Shown piece by piece: positions 1 through 7,876 of a DNA stretch of 64,000 bases. A program made the translations under genes and the position numbers. Origin of the DNA: Sphingorhabdus sp. YGSMI21 (GTDB lineage: Bacteria > Pseudomonadota > Alphaproteobacteria > Sphingomonadales > Sphingomonadaceae); NCBI RefSeq assembly GCF_002776575.1, contig NZ_CP022548.1, forward strand, positions 1,317,001-1,381,000, given 5' to 3'. The notes under the pieces were generated by a model. That model did no database searches and was not told where the DNA came from. It saw only the letters and a list, made by a program, of their open reading frames with translations. The number at the start of each line of letters is the position of its first letter. The first letter of the stretch is position 1.

Positions 1-415
1 GGGCAACGATTTTGCGGCCGGTCGGCGAGGAATAGAATTCGATCAGTACAGCCAGTTCGGCATCGGTGAAGGTCTTGCTATAAAGTGCCGCCTGGCGCGC
101 CTGCAATTGCGGCAGTCTTTCCAGACTGGACCCGTTGACAATAGGGATCATCGCCTCGGCAAACTGCGCTACAATACCGGGAAATTCCTGTTCCAGTTCC
201 ACCATTTCGGGATCACCGTCCAAAAGTTCCTGCATCAGTTCAACGGCCTGCTGGTCGTCGTCGGCGGTGCCGATGACATTGGCTTCGCTGTGCAATATTC
301 TCGACAGCTGCAGCGCTGGTGATACTGGCTGTGGTGCCACAGTGGCAGCGCTCTGGTCGGAGGCGGGCACTACGGGACCGCCAACGGCCAGCAAGAGAGA
401 TAGAAAAATTGTCAT
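1..415 (-). CDS. DUF2059-like exported protein, C-terminus outside the window
   Basis: The reading frame on the minus strand starts at 415 with a short hydrophobic leader (MTIFLSLLLAVGGPVVPA), which looks like a signal peptide, and runs off the left edge after about 138 residues. The last visible part (YSKTFTDAELAVLIEFYSSPTGRKIVA) matches the typical C-terminal pattern of DUF2059 proteins: a four-helix region with F-T-x-x-E-L and F-Y-x-S-P-x-G. The start overlaps the gltD stop as ATGA, so it is probably translationally coupled to it. Its function is unknown; the leader points to a periplasmic protein. The assignment rests on this motif alone. Confidence 0.7.
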   Translation of the reverse strand, partial: MTIFLSLLLAVGGPVVPASDQSAATVAPQPVSPALQLSRILHSEANVIGTADDDQQAVELMQELLDGDPEMVELEQEFPGIVAQFAEAMIPIVNGSSLERLPQLQARQAALYSKTFTDAELAVLIEFYSSPTGRKIVA

Positions 416-1866
416 GCCGCCACCTTCTCAGCCAATCTCTTCGTCCGCAAAAACCGGTGCATATGCTCGGTTACATCGCGGCCGTCCCGGATGCCCCAGA
501 CGACCAGGCTGGCGCCGCGGACGATATCACCGGCGGCGAACACGCCTTCCAGATTGGTCATCATTGACTTGTGATCGACCCGCAAAGTGCCCCAGCGGGT
601 GACGGAGAGGTCCGGCGAACCAAACAGGCCAGGCAGGTCTTCTGCATCAAAGCCGAGCGCCTTGATCACCAGATCGGCCTCGACGGTAAAATCGCTGTCC
701 GGCTCTACTTCCGGCGACCGGCGGCCGCTGGCATCGGGCGCGCCAAGACGCATCCTGTTCGCGCGGACCGCGGTGACATGGTCGGTGCCCTCGACCGCTT
801 TCGGGGCGGACAGCCAGACAAATTCGACGCCCTCTTCCTCGGCATTGCGCACTTCATTCTGCGAACCGGGCATATTGGCGCGGTCGCGGCGATAGAGGCA
901 TTTGACCGATTTCGCGCCCTGCCGAATCGAGGTGCGGACGCAATCCATCGCGGTGTCGCCGCCACCGATGACGACGACATTCTTGCCCTTGGCATTAAAA
1001 CGGCCATTGTCGAAGTCGGGAACGGTGTCGCCAAAGCTCTTGCGGTTCGAGGCGATCAGGAAATCGAGCGCTTCCTCGACGCCCGGTGCGCCGACGCCCG
1101 GCATCTGGATTTCGCGTGCCTTGTAGACCCCGGTCGCGATGAGGATCGCATCATGCCTGTCGCGCAATTCTTCCAGCGTTGCATCGCGACCGACTTCGAA
1201 ATTCTCTTGGAACTCGATGCCGCCGTCTTTCAGTCGCTTCACCCGCCGCATGATCACATGCTTTTCCAGCTTGAAGCCGGGTATGCCGTAGGTCAGCAGC
1301 CCGCCAGCGCGGTCGTGCCGGTCATAGACATGCACATCATAGCCGGCGACGCGCAGATATTCGGCGGCGGTCAGACCCGCTGGCCCGGCACCGATAATGC
1401 CGACCGACTGGCCCTTGGGGCGACCGGGCTGCAGCGGTTCGACCCAGCCTTCTTCCCAGGCGGTGTCGGTGATATATTTTTCGACCGAGCCGATGGTGAC
1501 CGCGCCATGGCCGGAAAATTCGATCACGCAATTGCCCTCGCACAAACGGTCCTGCGGGCAGATGCGGCCACAGATTTCCGGCATGGTCGAGGTCAGATTC
1601 GACATTTCATAGGCTTCGCGCAGCCGGCCCTCGGCGGTCAGGCGAAGCCAGTCGGGAATATGATTGTGCAGCGGGCAGTGGACCGAACAATAAGGCACGC
1701 CGCATTGCGAGCAGCGGGCGGCCTGTTCGGCTGCCTTGTCGGGGGCATAGCGATCGGCAATCTCGCGAAAATCCTCGGCGCGCAGATCGGGGTCGCGTTT
1801 CTCGGGATAGGCCTGGCCCTTCTCGACAAATTTCAGCATTTCCAGTTTCTGCGGGCTTTTTGCCAT
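412..1866 (-). CDS. gltD: Glutamate synthase (NADPH) small subunit
   Basis: This protein of 484 residues is the beta subunit of GOGAT. It takes electrons from NADPH through FAD and iron-sulphur clusters to the large subunit, which makes glutamate from glutamine and 2-oxoglutarate. The N-terminus has the cysteine clusters expected for two 4Fe-4S centres (CSQCGVPYCSVHCPLHN, then CGRICPQDRLCEGNC). A first dinucleotide fold (GIIGAGPAGLTAAEYL) and a second one (VVVIGGGDTAMDC) follow, with the C-terminal FAD motif GVFAAGDIVRGASLVVWGI. Length is normal for the family. The large subunit gltB is not in view; a DUF2059-like gene follows with an ATGA overlap. Confidence 0.95.
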   Translation of the reverse strand: MAKSPQKLEMLKFVEKGQAYPEKRDPDLRAEDFREIADRYAPDKAAEQAARCSQCGVPYCSVHCPLHNHIPDWLRLTAEGRLREAYEMSNLTSTMPEICGRICPQDRLCEGNCVIEFSGHGAVTIGSVEKYITDTAWEEGWVEPLQPGRPKGQSVGIIGAGPAGLTAAEYLRVAGYDVHVYDRHDRAGGLLTYGIPGFKLEKHVIMRRVKRLKDGGIEFQENFEVGRDATLEELRDRHDAILIATGVYKAREIQMPGVGAPGVEEALDFLIASNRKSFGDTVPDFDNGRFNAKGKNVVVIGGGDTAMDCVRTSIRQGAKSVKCLYRRDRANMPGSQNEVRNAEEEGVEFVWLSAPKAVEGTDHVTAVRANRMRLGAPDASGRRSPEVEPDSDFTVEADLVIKALGFDAEDLPGLFGSPDLSVTRWGTLRVDHKSMMTNLEGVFAAGDIVRGASLVVWGIRDGRDVTEHMHRFLRTKRLAEKVAA

Positions 1867-2135
1867 GCCGGATACTCGTTTCCCGTAAATTTTTGATGGT
1901 CGAAACAGCCCGGTTGTCGGGATGTGCGGGCTGAACTAGCCAAAAAAACGGCGGGAGTCACGCGAAAATTGCAAGATAGGACAGTATATATGACATATAT
2001 CTCTGCAAAGAACTTGTCCTTACACAGAAACTTTTCGCCGCCGCCCTAAACAGTATCGGATCGGCCCTATATTTTCCTCACGACAAGCAGATTCGGAAAA
2101 GCTATTGAGCGCAAAACCATATTACGGGCTGTCCA

Positions 2136-2930
2136 ATGACCTTCATGCAAATGCTGCTCCTCGCGATTGTGCAGGGCGTTACCGAATTTCTTCCGATATC
2201 CTCTTCGGGCCATTTGATCCTGTTGCCGGTCTTCACCGGCTATGCCGACCAGGGTCCGATGATCGATATCGCGGTCCATGTCGGTTCGCTGCTCGCGATC
2301 ATCACCTATTTCTTCAAGGATGTCTGGTCTCTGGGCCGCGGCGGGCTGGCCACCATCGGTATCGGCCAGGCCCCGGCCGAGAAAAGATTGTTCTGGTGGA
2401 TCATCCTCGGCACCATTCCGGCCGTGATCGTCGGCCTGTTTCTGAAGACAGGCGGCTATCTCGACGGTTTTCGCAGCACCACATTGGTCGCGGTCAACCT
2501 GATCGTCTACGGCATTTTGCTGGGCATCGCCGACCGCTTCGGGCGGCAGGTCAAATCCTTCGAGGATCTGACGCTCAAGGACGGCATCATTGTCGGCCTG
2601 GCGCAGGCGATGGCGCTGATCCCCGGCACCAGCCGTTCCGGCGTGACCATGACCGCAGCCCGCTTCCTGGGCTATACCAGAGTGGAGGCGGCGCGCTTTT
2701 CCTTCCTGCTGTCGATTCCGGCGGTGGCCGGCGCCGGCGTGCTGATCATCCCCGACCTGATGGGGGCGAGCAGCGCGTTGCTGAAAGAAGCACTGATCAC
2801 CGGCGCGCTGACCTTTCTGGCGGCGCTGGCGACCATGACCTTCCTGATGCGCTTTCTGCGCAAGGCCTCGATGATGGTCTTTGTCGTCTACCGCGTCGCG
2901 ATGGGCATCGCGCTGTTGGCGCTTTTCTAG
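2136..2930 (+). CDS. uppP: Undecaprenyl-diphosphatase (bacitracin resistance protein)
   Basis: UppP removes a phosphate from undecaprenyl diphosphate, recycling the lipid carrier for peptidoglycan and other envelope polymers in the inner membrane. The 264-residue protein has the family's two signature regions: GVTEFLPISSSGHLIL near the N-terminus, with the catalytic glutamates, and the internal LIPGTSRSGVTM motif. Six to eight hydrophobic helices are visible and the length is typical. No strong ribosome-binding site precedes the start at 2136, but the sequence matches family N-termini from that methionine. It converges on the reductase gene, with 22 bases between their stops. Confidence 0.96.
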   Translation: MTFMQMLLLAIVQGVTEFLPISSSGHLILLPVFTGYADQGPMIDIAVHVGSLLAIITYFFKDVWSLGRGGLATIGIGQAPAEKRLFWWIILGTIPAVIVGLFLKTGGYLDGFRSTTLVAVNLIVYGILLGIADRFGRQVKSFEDLTLKDGIIVGLAQAMALIPGTSRSGVTMTAARFLGYTRVEAARFSFLLSIPAVAGAGVLIIPDLMGASSALLKEALITGALTFLAALATMTFLMRFLRKASMMVFVVYRVAMGIALLALF

Positions 2931-2952
2931 TCCAGCCTTTGTCTGGCAGCGA

Positions 2953-3894
2953 CTAGATCGCCTTGGCGCGCGCGCCAAAGCGGCCGTGCGCGGTATATTT
3001 TTCCATCCAGCCGCTGGCGATGGCCGCGATCGGGGTTGGTGCCACGCCGAAAGCGTCCAGCCCCTTCGCGCCGGCAGAGACGACATTGTCCTTCTGCAGC
3101 ATCTTATACTGGTCGGTGGTGATCGGGGAGCCCGGCAGCATCGCCAATATTTTCGCAGCGGCATCGGGCACATCGACAAAGGTCCGTTCGCGGCCGGTCA
3201 TCCTGGCAATGCGCCGGTTGAGATCGCCCATGCTGATCACTTCCGGCCCGCCCAGCTCGAAGGTCTGGCCGGCATAAAGCTCCGGATGGCTTAAGGCTTC
3301 GGCTGCGGCATCGGCGACATCGCCGGCGAAGATCGGCTGGAATTTCGTGCTGCTGCCGATGATCGGCACGACGGGCAACATCTGGATCATCGCGGCGAAG
3401 CGATTGATGAACTGGTCTTCCTGGCCGAAGACAATCGACGGCCGGAACAGGATCGCGTCGGGAAAGGCTCTGAGAACCGCCTGTTCGCCGTCGCCCTTGC
3501 TCTTGCCATAGCGCGAGGGCGATTCGCTGTCGGCGCCGATCGCGGACATATGCAACAGGGTTTTGCATCCGGCATCGGCCGCCGCTTCGGCAACATTGCG
3601 CGCGCCGCCGACATGGACCGCCTCGAAATTGCCGTTCAATATGCCGACCAGATTGACCACGCCGTCGCAGCCGTGGATCGCACGGGCCACGCTGTCGGCT
3701 TTGGTCACATCGGCGCTGACAAATTGCGTCTGGCCGAGATTGCCGAGCGGTTTGATATGCATCGCGTTCTTGATATTACGCTCGGCAATGCGCAGCCGCG
3801 CCCCGCGCTCCAGCAGCGCCTGCGCCACATAGCGGCCGAGAAAGCCGCCGCCGCCAAATATGCAAATCAATTGTCCGTCGAGATCCATGTCCAT
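2953..3894 (-). CDS. NAD(P)-binding SDR, complex I NDUFA9-like family
   Basis: This atypical short-chain dehydrogenase belongs to the group that includes the mitochondrial complex I accessory subunit NDUFA9. The Rossmann motif IFGGGGFLGRYVAQAL is at residues 9-24 of the chosen start. Later come VNLVGIL, a KSKGDGEQAVL region with the active-site lysine environment and FRPSIVFGQEDQFINRF. Upstream in-frame codons exist to 4080, but that extension is arginine-rich and lacks family similarity, so the start at 3894 (MDMDLDGQ) is preferred. In alphaproteobacteria this protein is often next to uppP, as here; a role linked to quinone or complex I is an inference. Confidence 0.85.
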   Translation of the reverse strand: MDMDLDGQLICIFGGGGFLGRYVAQALLERGARLRIAERNIKNAMHIKPLGNLGQTQFVSADVTKADSVARAIHGCDGVVNLVGILNGNFEAVHVGGARNVAEAAADAGCKTLLHMSAIGADSESPSRYGKSKGDGEQAVLRAFPDAILFRPSIVFGQEDQFINRFAAMIQMLPVVPIIGSSTKFQPIFAGDVADAAAEALSHPELYAGQTFELGGPEVISMGDLNRRIARMTGRERTFVDVPDAAAKILAMLPGSPITTDQYKMLQKDNVVSAGAKGLDAFGVAPTPIAAIASGWMEKYTAHGRFGARAKAI

Positions 3895-4135
3895 TTTCCA
3901 CTCGTGCCCTGGTTTGTTCACTTGCCTCTGCCTCAGCCGGGCGGGTGAAGCAACAGCCGATTCCTTCCCCGGCATAGCATATTTCCCGCCGCCACGCCTC
4001 CGATCCGCACGGCCCGCGCACCGGTGGCCGGCAGCAATGCGTTTTTTGCCGATATGAATCATTGACAGCAGAACCACCAAGCGGCTAATCGCCCGCCTCT
4101 ATCAGGTGGTATCGACATGATCACCGCCTGCATGG

Positions 4136-4222
4136 GCCCAGATGGCGGAATTGGTAGACGCGCATGCTTCAGGTGCATGTATTCGCAAGGATGTGGAGGT
4201 TCGAGTCCTCTTCTGGGCACCA
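4136..4222 (+). tRNA. tRNA-Leu(CAG)
   Basis: The acceptor arm GCCCAGA pairs with TCTGGGC near the 3' end, followed by A and an encoded CCA. The D-arm shows GGCGGAATTGGTAGACGC, the anticodon arm is CATGC-TTCAGGT-GCATG with anticodon CAG, there is a long variable arm as in class II tRNAs, and the T-arm is GGAGGTTCGAGTCCTC. The gene is the apparent insertion site for the ICE that follows. Confidence 0.97.
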
Positions 4223-4225
4223 TTT
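4195..4225 (+). other. Candidate left attachment site (attL) at the 3' end of tRNA-Leu
   Basis: The integrase starts 165 bases beyond the tRNA 3' end, and tyrosine integrases of this family usually recombine inside the T-arm and 3' end of a tRNA gene. No second copy of the tRNA 3' sequence was seen up to position 64000, so the right attachment site must lie outside. The exact core is not defined by this sequence alone. Confidence 0.5.
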
Positions 4226-4386
4226 GTTCTTCCCTTGTTCTCTCTAATAGTCTATAAAACCCGCAGAAACGCTAGGTTTCTGACTTCGTGTTGTTCCAGC
4301 TTGTTCCATCAAATCTTGGGCCTTCTCGGAGTTTTTGTGGGCCTTTTTGTGGGCCTTTTGGAAAACCACATTGGGAAGGACTCGAA

Positions 4387-5613
4387 TTGGCTTTATCCGA
4401 CACTCGCATCCGTTCATTACGTCCTCGCGACAAGACTTACAGGGTCGTCGACGAACGTGGGCTTTATCTCCAAATAACGCCAGCTGGAGGAAAACTCTGG
4501 CAATTCCGTTATCGAATGGAGGGCGTTGAAAAGAAGCTCTCTATCGGAAGCTACCCCGAAATTGGTCTGCGACAAGCACGCGACGCTGCAATAGATGCCA
4601 GACAGCTGGTGGCCGCCGGAGGCGACCCAGCATTCGACAAGAAAAAAGAAAAGCTGCGCAATGAGTTTCTGGCTGCGCATACCTTCGGCGATATTGCTCT
4701 GGAATATATTGAAGGCATCATGGCTCAAAATGGTCGGGCTGAGGCAACAATCATAAAGGCACAGTATTTTCTGCGCCAGCTAAAGCCAGGCATTGGCAAG
4801 CGGCCGATTGACAAGATCGAACCTTTCGAGATCTTGGCGATATTGAAGCGGCTTGAAGCGCAGGGTAAGCATGAGACAGCCAAGAAATGCCGTTCCTTCG
4901 CCAGCCGGGTATTCCGTTATGCTGCCGCAACAACGAGGTGCAGCGGTGATCCAACAACGATGCTTCAGGGAGCGCTGATCAAACCGAAACCCAGCAATTA
5001 TGCAGCAATACTGGATCCCATAGACTTTGGAGGACTGCTGCGCGCAATCGAAGGTTATGGTGGTAATTTGCTCACGCGATATGCCTTATTAGTTGCCCCA
5101 CATGTTTTTGTCCGACCCGGTGAACTAAGACATGCGGAATGGCACGAAATTGATCTCGACGAAGCAGTTTGGAAAATTCCGCCCGGCAAGATGAAGTCAC
5201 GGCGGATGCATGCAGTACCGCTGTCGCGGCAGGTTGTCGGCTACCTTGACGAGCTCTCGTCATACATCGGAACTGAAGGATATGCTTTTCCATCAATACG
5301 TTCGTTCAAAAGGCCCATGAGTGAGAACACATTAAACGCGGCCTTTCGCCGGATGGGCTTTGGCAAAGATGAGGTTACAGCGCATGGGCTTCGCGCTACC
5401 GCTTCGACACTGTTAAACGAGTGCGGATTGTGGAACCCCGATGCTATTGAACGTTCTCTTGCACATGGTGACAGCAATGCAGTGCGCGGCGTCTATCATC
5501 GCGGCCTACATTGGAAAGAACGTGTCGAGATGGCACAATGGTGGAGTGACTATCTCGATGAACTGCGCGAAGGCGGCAAAGTAGTGCAATTCAAGTATGC
5601 GCGACGAAAATAG
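4387..5613 (+). CDS. Tyrosine integrase of the ICE (P4/DUF4102 type)
   Basis: The integrase catalyses insertion and excision at the tRNA-Leu gene. The N-terminal arm-binding domain has the DUF4102 pattern SDTRIRSLRPRDKTYRVVDERGLYLQI and LSIGSYPEIGLRQARDAA. The catalytic domain shows RPGELRHAEW (first arginine), HGLRATASTLLNE (H-x-L-R) and VRGVYHRG, the likely nucleophilic tyrosine. The open frame extends to 4288, but family proteins begin right at the SDTxI segment. A TTG codon at 4387 follows GGAAGG at a good distance, so I take TTG as the start. The preceding 100 bases hold a short direct repeat, GTGGGCCTTTT, twice. Confidence is high for function and moderate for the start. Confidence 0.93.
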   Translation: MALSDTRIRSLRPRDKTYRVVDERGLYLQITPAGGKLWQFRYRMEGVEKKLSIGSYPEIGLRQARDAAIDARQLVAAGGDPAFDKKKEKLRNEFLAAHTFGDIALEYIEGIMAQNGRAEATIIKAQYFLRQLKPGIGKRPIDKIEPFEILAILKRLEAQGKHETAKKCRSFASRVFRYAAATTRCSGDPTTMLQGALIKPKPSNYAAILDPIDFGGLLRAIEGYGGNLLTRYALLVAPHVFVRPGELRHAEWHEIDLDEAVWKIPPGKMKSRRMHAVPLSRQVVGYLDELSSYIGTEGYAFPSIRSFKRPMSENTLNAAFRRMGFGKDEVTAHGLRATASTLLNECGLWNPDAIERSLAHGDSNAVRGVYHRGLHWKERVEMAQWWSDYLDELREGGKVVQFKYARRK

Positions 5614-6023
5614 TGCCTATACCGTCTCTGTCTTTTTAGTTGGACAGTCCTGACAGCCCGGTATCGGAGCTGAAGGTGCAAGAATCAGCAGTTAGTTCAT
5701 CCGCCGCTGCGATGGCAGCTTCGCGCCCTCATTCAAGTCATTCGAGCCGCCACTCAACTACCTAAAAGCGGACAATCTGCCGGAGCGATCGTTTTGGCAA
5801 CAAAGGGAACCATCCTGACAGTCCGGTTTTGCATGAAAGGTGAGATAAACCGCCCTTCGTTCATCCAACTGCCAAGGCCGTTCGGCGCGGCGACCAGAAT
5901 GGCGATCCTGACTTTATGGCGCTGGGCGGCAGATTCTCGATCGAACAGGTCAATGCGCCGCTGTTGCTCGCGCTCCTTCCTAAACTTGACCATAATGGCG
6001 CATCACAGGGTATACGGGTTTCA
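5614..6023. other. Gene-free stretch after the integrase
   Basis: No reading frame with recognisable homology was seen on either strand. The stretch contains a copy of an intergenic repeat at 5711-5774. Two partly similar segments, around 5645 (GACAGTCCTGACAGCCCGGT) and 5812 (CATCCTGACAGTCCGGT), share CTGACAG. A 79-codon minus-strand frame at 5754-5993 overlaps the repeat and is not convincing. Confidence 0.5.
5711..5774 (-). repeat. Intergenic repeat, copy 1
   Basis: Read on the minus strand, this segment has GTCCGCTTTTAGGTA, then CGAATGACTTGAATGAGGG, then CGCGAAGCTGCCATC. The same blocks in the same order, with small differences, occur at 33162-33227, and a more diverged version at 13511-13575. 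All three lie between genes. Confidence 0.6.
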
Positions 6024-6713
6024 TCAACCGCCATAATCATCGTCAGAATATTCGTGTTTGGCCGCCAAGGTTTTCAATGCGATCTCGTTGCCTGTCGCTA
6101 CGAAGTGAGAGACAAATGCCGAGACGCTACTGTCGTTAGCGCTGAAACCGACAATTCCCCAGCGTGTAAGAAAATCGCCCAGTTGCCGCATGCGCTCAGT
6201 TGTCGTGTCGGGCTGCGTCTTGAGCTCCAGAAGGCGTAACAGATTCACATCGCCCGCAAGGCTGGCCAGGTCATGATCGGAATATGCCGGTCGTCCAGCC
6301 GCGACACTGTGAGCTATCAAAATCGTCTTTACGCACCAAGCGATGCGCCGGCTGGAGAATGCTGGCGCTGCTAGTATATTCTGATGCAACATCAAGAAGG
6401 TCGCAAGATCCGACGCGCGGCGAATTTCGAGGGAATAATCGTCCTTTGGTTTCCACAGCCCCCTTAGCTGCGGAATGAATCCGGTAGGGTCATACAAAGG
6501 TTGGGCATCAATGACGAGATGCCCGGTGAAGAGGTCGCCCCGCTGAGCACGGGTAGCAAGGTCATCGATTGGATAGATGGACAAGGAAACTGTTCCGGAA
6601 GTCGTGACCCGGGCTGTCCCCTCAGTGACCACGAGAAGGATGTCAGTATCCGATTCCGGCTTGTGATCGCCCCTTGCCCTGCTTCCGAAAAGTGCGACCG
6701 CGATCGCGGTCAT
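6024..6713 (-). CDS. Pol-beta-type nucleotidyltransferase (MNT-like)
   Basis: The protein begins MTAIAVALFGSRARGDHK, followed by SDTDILLVV. This is the GS-x(10-13)-D-x-D active site of the DNA polymerase beta nucleotidyltransferase superfamily. The rest (about 190 residues) is helical and may be a substrate-binding or HEPN-like tail. The start is only nine residues before GSRARG, shorter than usual, and an 11-codon frame (6745-6710) starts just after the WYL stop and overlaps this start as ATGA. So an N-terminal frameshift or coupled translation is possible. It lies 33 bases behind the WYL gene and probably shares its mRNA. A role in the facing ubiquitin-like defence operon is an inference. 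Confidence 0.78.
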   Translation of the reverse strand: MTAIAVALFGSRARGDHKPESDTDILLVVTEGTARVTTSGTVSLSIYPIDDLATRAQRGDLFTGHLVIDAQPLYDPTGFIPQLRGLWKPKDDYSLEIRRASDLATFLMLHQNILAAPAFSSRRIAWCVKTILIAHSVAAGRPAYSDHDLASLAGDVNLLRLLELKTQPDTTTERMRQLGDFLTRWGIVGFSANDSSVSAFVSHFVATGNEIALKTLAAKHEYSDDDYGG

Positions 6714-6746
6714 AGAACAGCACGCAAAATATTAGCCGATTTCATT

Positions 6747-7712
6747 TCAGGAGATATCCGCGTTTGTTCGCGCTGCATCGAGAGCGGCCCGGGTTTCGGC
6801 TTTGGCTGCGCTGACCGCCATCTCATAAGCCTTGCGATTTTTCAGTTTCAAATGAAAGCGTTCGGCCCTGACCGTCTGTCCGGTTCCGTCGCCAAATTCG
6901 ACCTTTTCCGCCAGATCCAGCAGATACTCGATGTCGAGATAGAAGCACATGCTGACAGGCAGGCTACAGCGCAGCTCATTGTTCACCATGCCGCGTTCTT
7001 CGGCAATCGTGACGCGATAGCCTTGCGGTAAAGCGGGGTTGGGGATGATGATCATCTCGAATTCGGTGTGCCAGGCCCTGTCGCACTCCGAACTCACCGT
7101 TGATCGATCAAGCAGCTTGATGCTTGCTATCCGATCAAGATTATAATCGCGAAAACTATCATGCTCCCGGCTCCAGGCCCTGACATGCCAACGCCCCGCC
7201 CCGTGCCCCAACGCATGAGGCGCGATGTGCTTTTGCGTTTCGGTTGTTCCTGTCAGCGAGCGATATTCGATTACTGCCTCTCTGCCGGATCTGATCGCGT
7301 CCAATACACCCATGATAAATCGCCATGGAGTCGGCTTATGCGCCAAAGCAGCAACCTTGGCGGCAGGCATTTTTTTGAACCAGCTGTCTTCTTTTGCCAT
7401 GATGCCGCTTCGGACGGCATGAAGCTGCAGTAAGTATCGGTCGGTGAAATCCCCGACAAACTTCGGTGCAAATTTGGGCTGCCTGACATACGCCTTCTCG
7501 ATTGGATCATAGGCCATGTTGTCGGGCGCGGCGTCGAGATAGCGACCGATATCAAGCGAAGCCTGCTGTTCTGAAATCTGAAAAGCTTCCCGCAGCCCGC
7601 GGCGTATAACCCTCCCTTCCCAAAGCAGCCGGAATTCGATGAATTCAAGCCGTTTCAACTGACCCCATTTGAGGGTTGAAGATGCTTGCGATGCTGGATC
7701 CGTTACACTCAT
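6747..7712 (-). CDS. WYL-domain transcription regulator (CapW/BrxR-like)
   Basis: An N-terminal winged-helix region (LKRLEFIEFRLLWEGRVIRRGLREAFQISEQQASLDIGRYL) is followed by a WYL domain (AVIEYRSLTG, then HIAPHALGHGAGRWHVRAWSREHDSFRDYNLDRIASIKLL) and a C-terminal WCX-like part. This order is that of CapW and BrxR, repressors of CBASS and BREX defence operons that are thought to sense a ligand through the WYL fold. The start at 7712 is preferred to the one five codons upstream. It is transcribed away from the metallo-hydrolase operon, and the 164-base gap holds direct repeats that could be its operator. Function as the local repressor is inferred from family and position. Confidence 0.85.
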   Translation of the reverse strand: MSVTDPASQASSTLKWGQLKRLEFIEFRLLWEGRVIRRGLREAFQISEQQASLDIGRYLDAAPDNMAYDPIEKAYVRQPKFAPKFVGDFTDRYLLQLHAVRSGIMAKEDSWFKKMPAAKVAALAHKPTPWRFIMGVLDAIRSGREAVIEYRSLTGTTETQKHIAPHALGHGAGRWHVRAWSREHDSFRDYNLDRIASIKLLDRSTVSSECDRAWHTEFEMIIIPNPALPQGYRVTIAEERGMVNNELRCSLPVSMCFYLDIEYLLDLAEKVEFGDGTGQTVRAERFHLKLKNRKAYEMAVSAAKAETRAALDAARTNADIS

Positions 7713-7728
7713 AAAAAATAATACCATC

Positions 7729-7755
7729 CTAAAAACTTGACGGGACTAAAAACTT
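7729..7755. promoter_or_regulatory. Direct repeats in the WYL / hydrolase divergent promoter
   Basis: CTAAAAACTT occurs at 7729-7738 and again at 7746-7755, a 17-base period. A TTGACG hexamer (7737-7742) overlaps the first copy and could be a -35 box for the plus-strand operon. This is a plausible binding site for the WYL regulator, but no experiment supports it. Confidence 0.45.
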
Positions 7756-7876
7756 TACCCATCTAATAAATAGAAGGGTGCCACGAGTCGCTGCCAGGCG
7801 CAACAGAGAATTGCGATAGGGCGACAATCGGCGGACGGCAACATCGGTTAACAAGGTTCAGGCTGAAGGGAATAAC

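Noticed and set aside
571-1896. Long plus-strand frame of 441 codons opposite gltD
   Set aside because: gltD on the other strand has full domain motifs; this is its shadow in GC-rich codon use.
2067-3179. Minus-strand frame of 370 codons opposite uppP
   Set aside because: UppP motifs are clear on the plus strand; the minus frame is low-complexity Q/H/D/R sequence.
6024-6713. CBASS cyclase (CD-NTase) as identity of the nucleotidyltransferase
   Set aside because: The protein is short, with an MNT-like GSRARGD...SDTD core directly at the N-terminus; CD-NTases are longer, with a different spacing.
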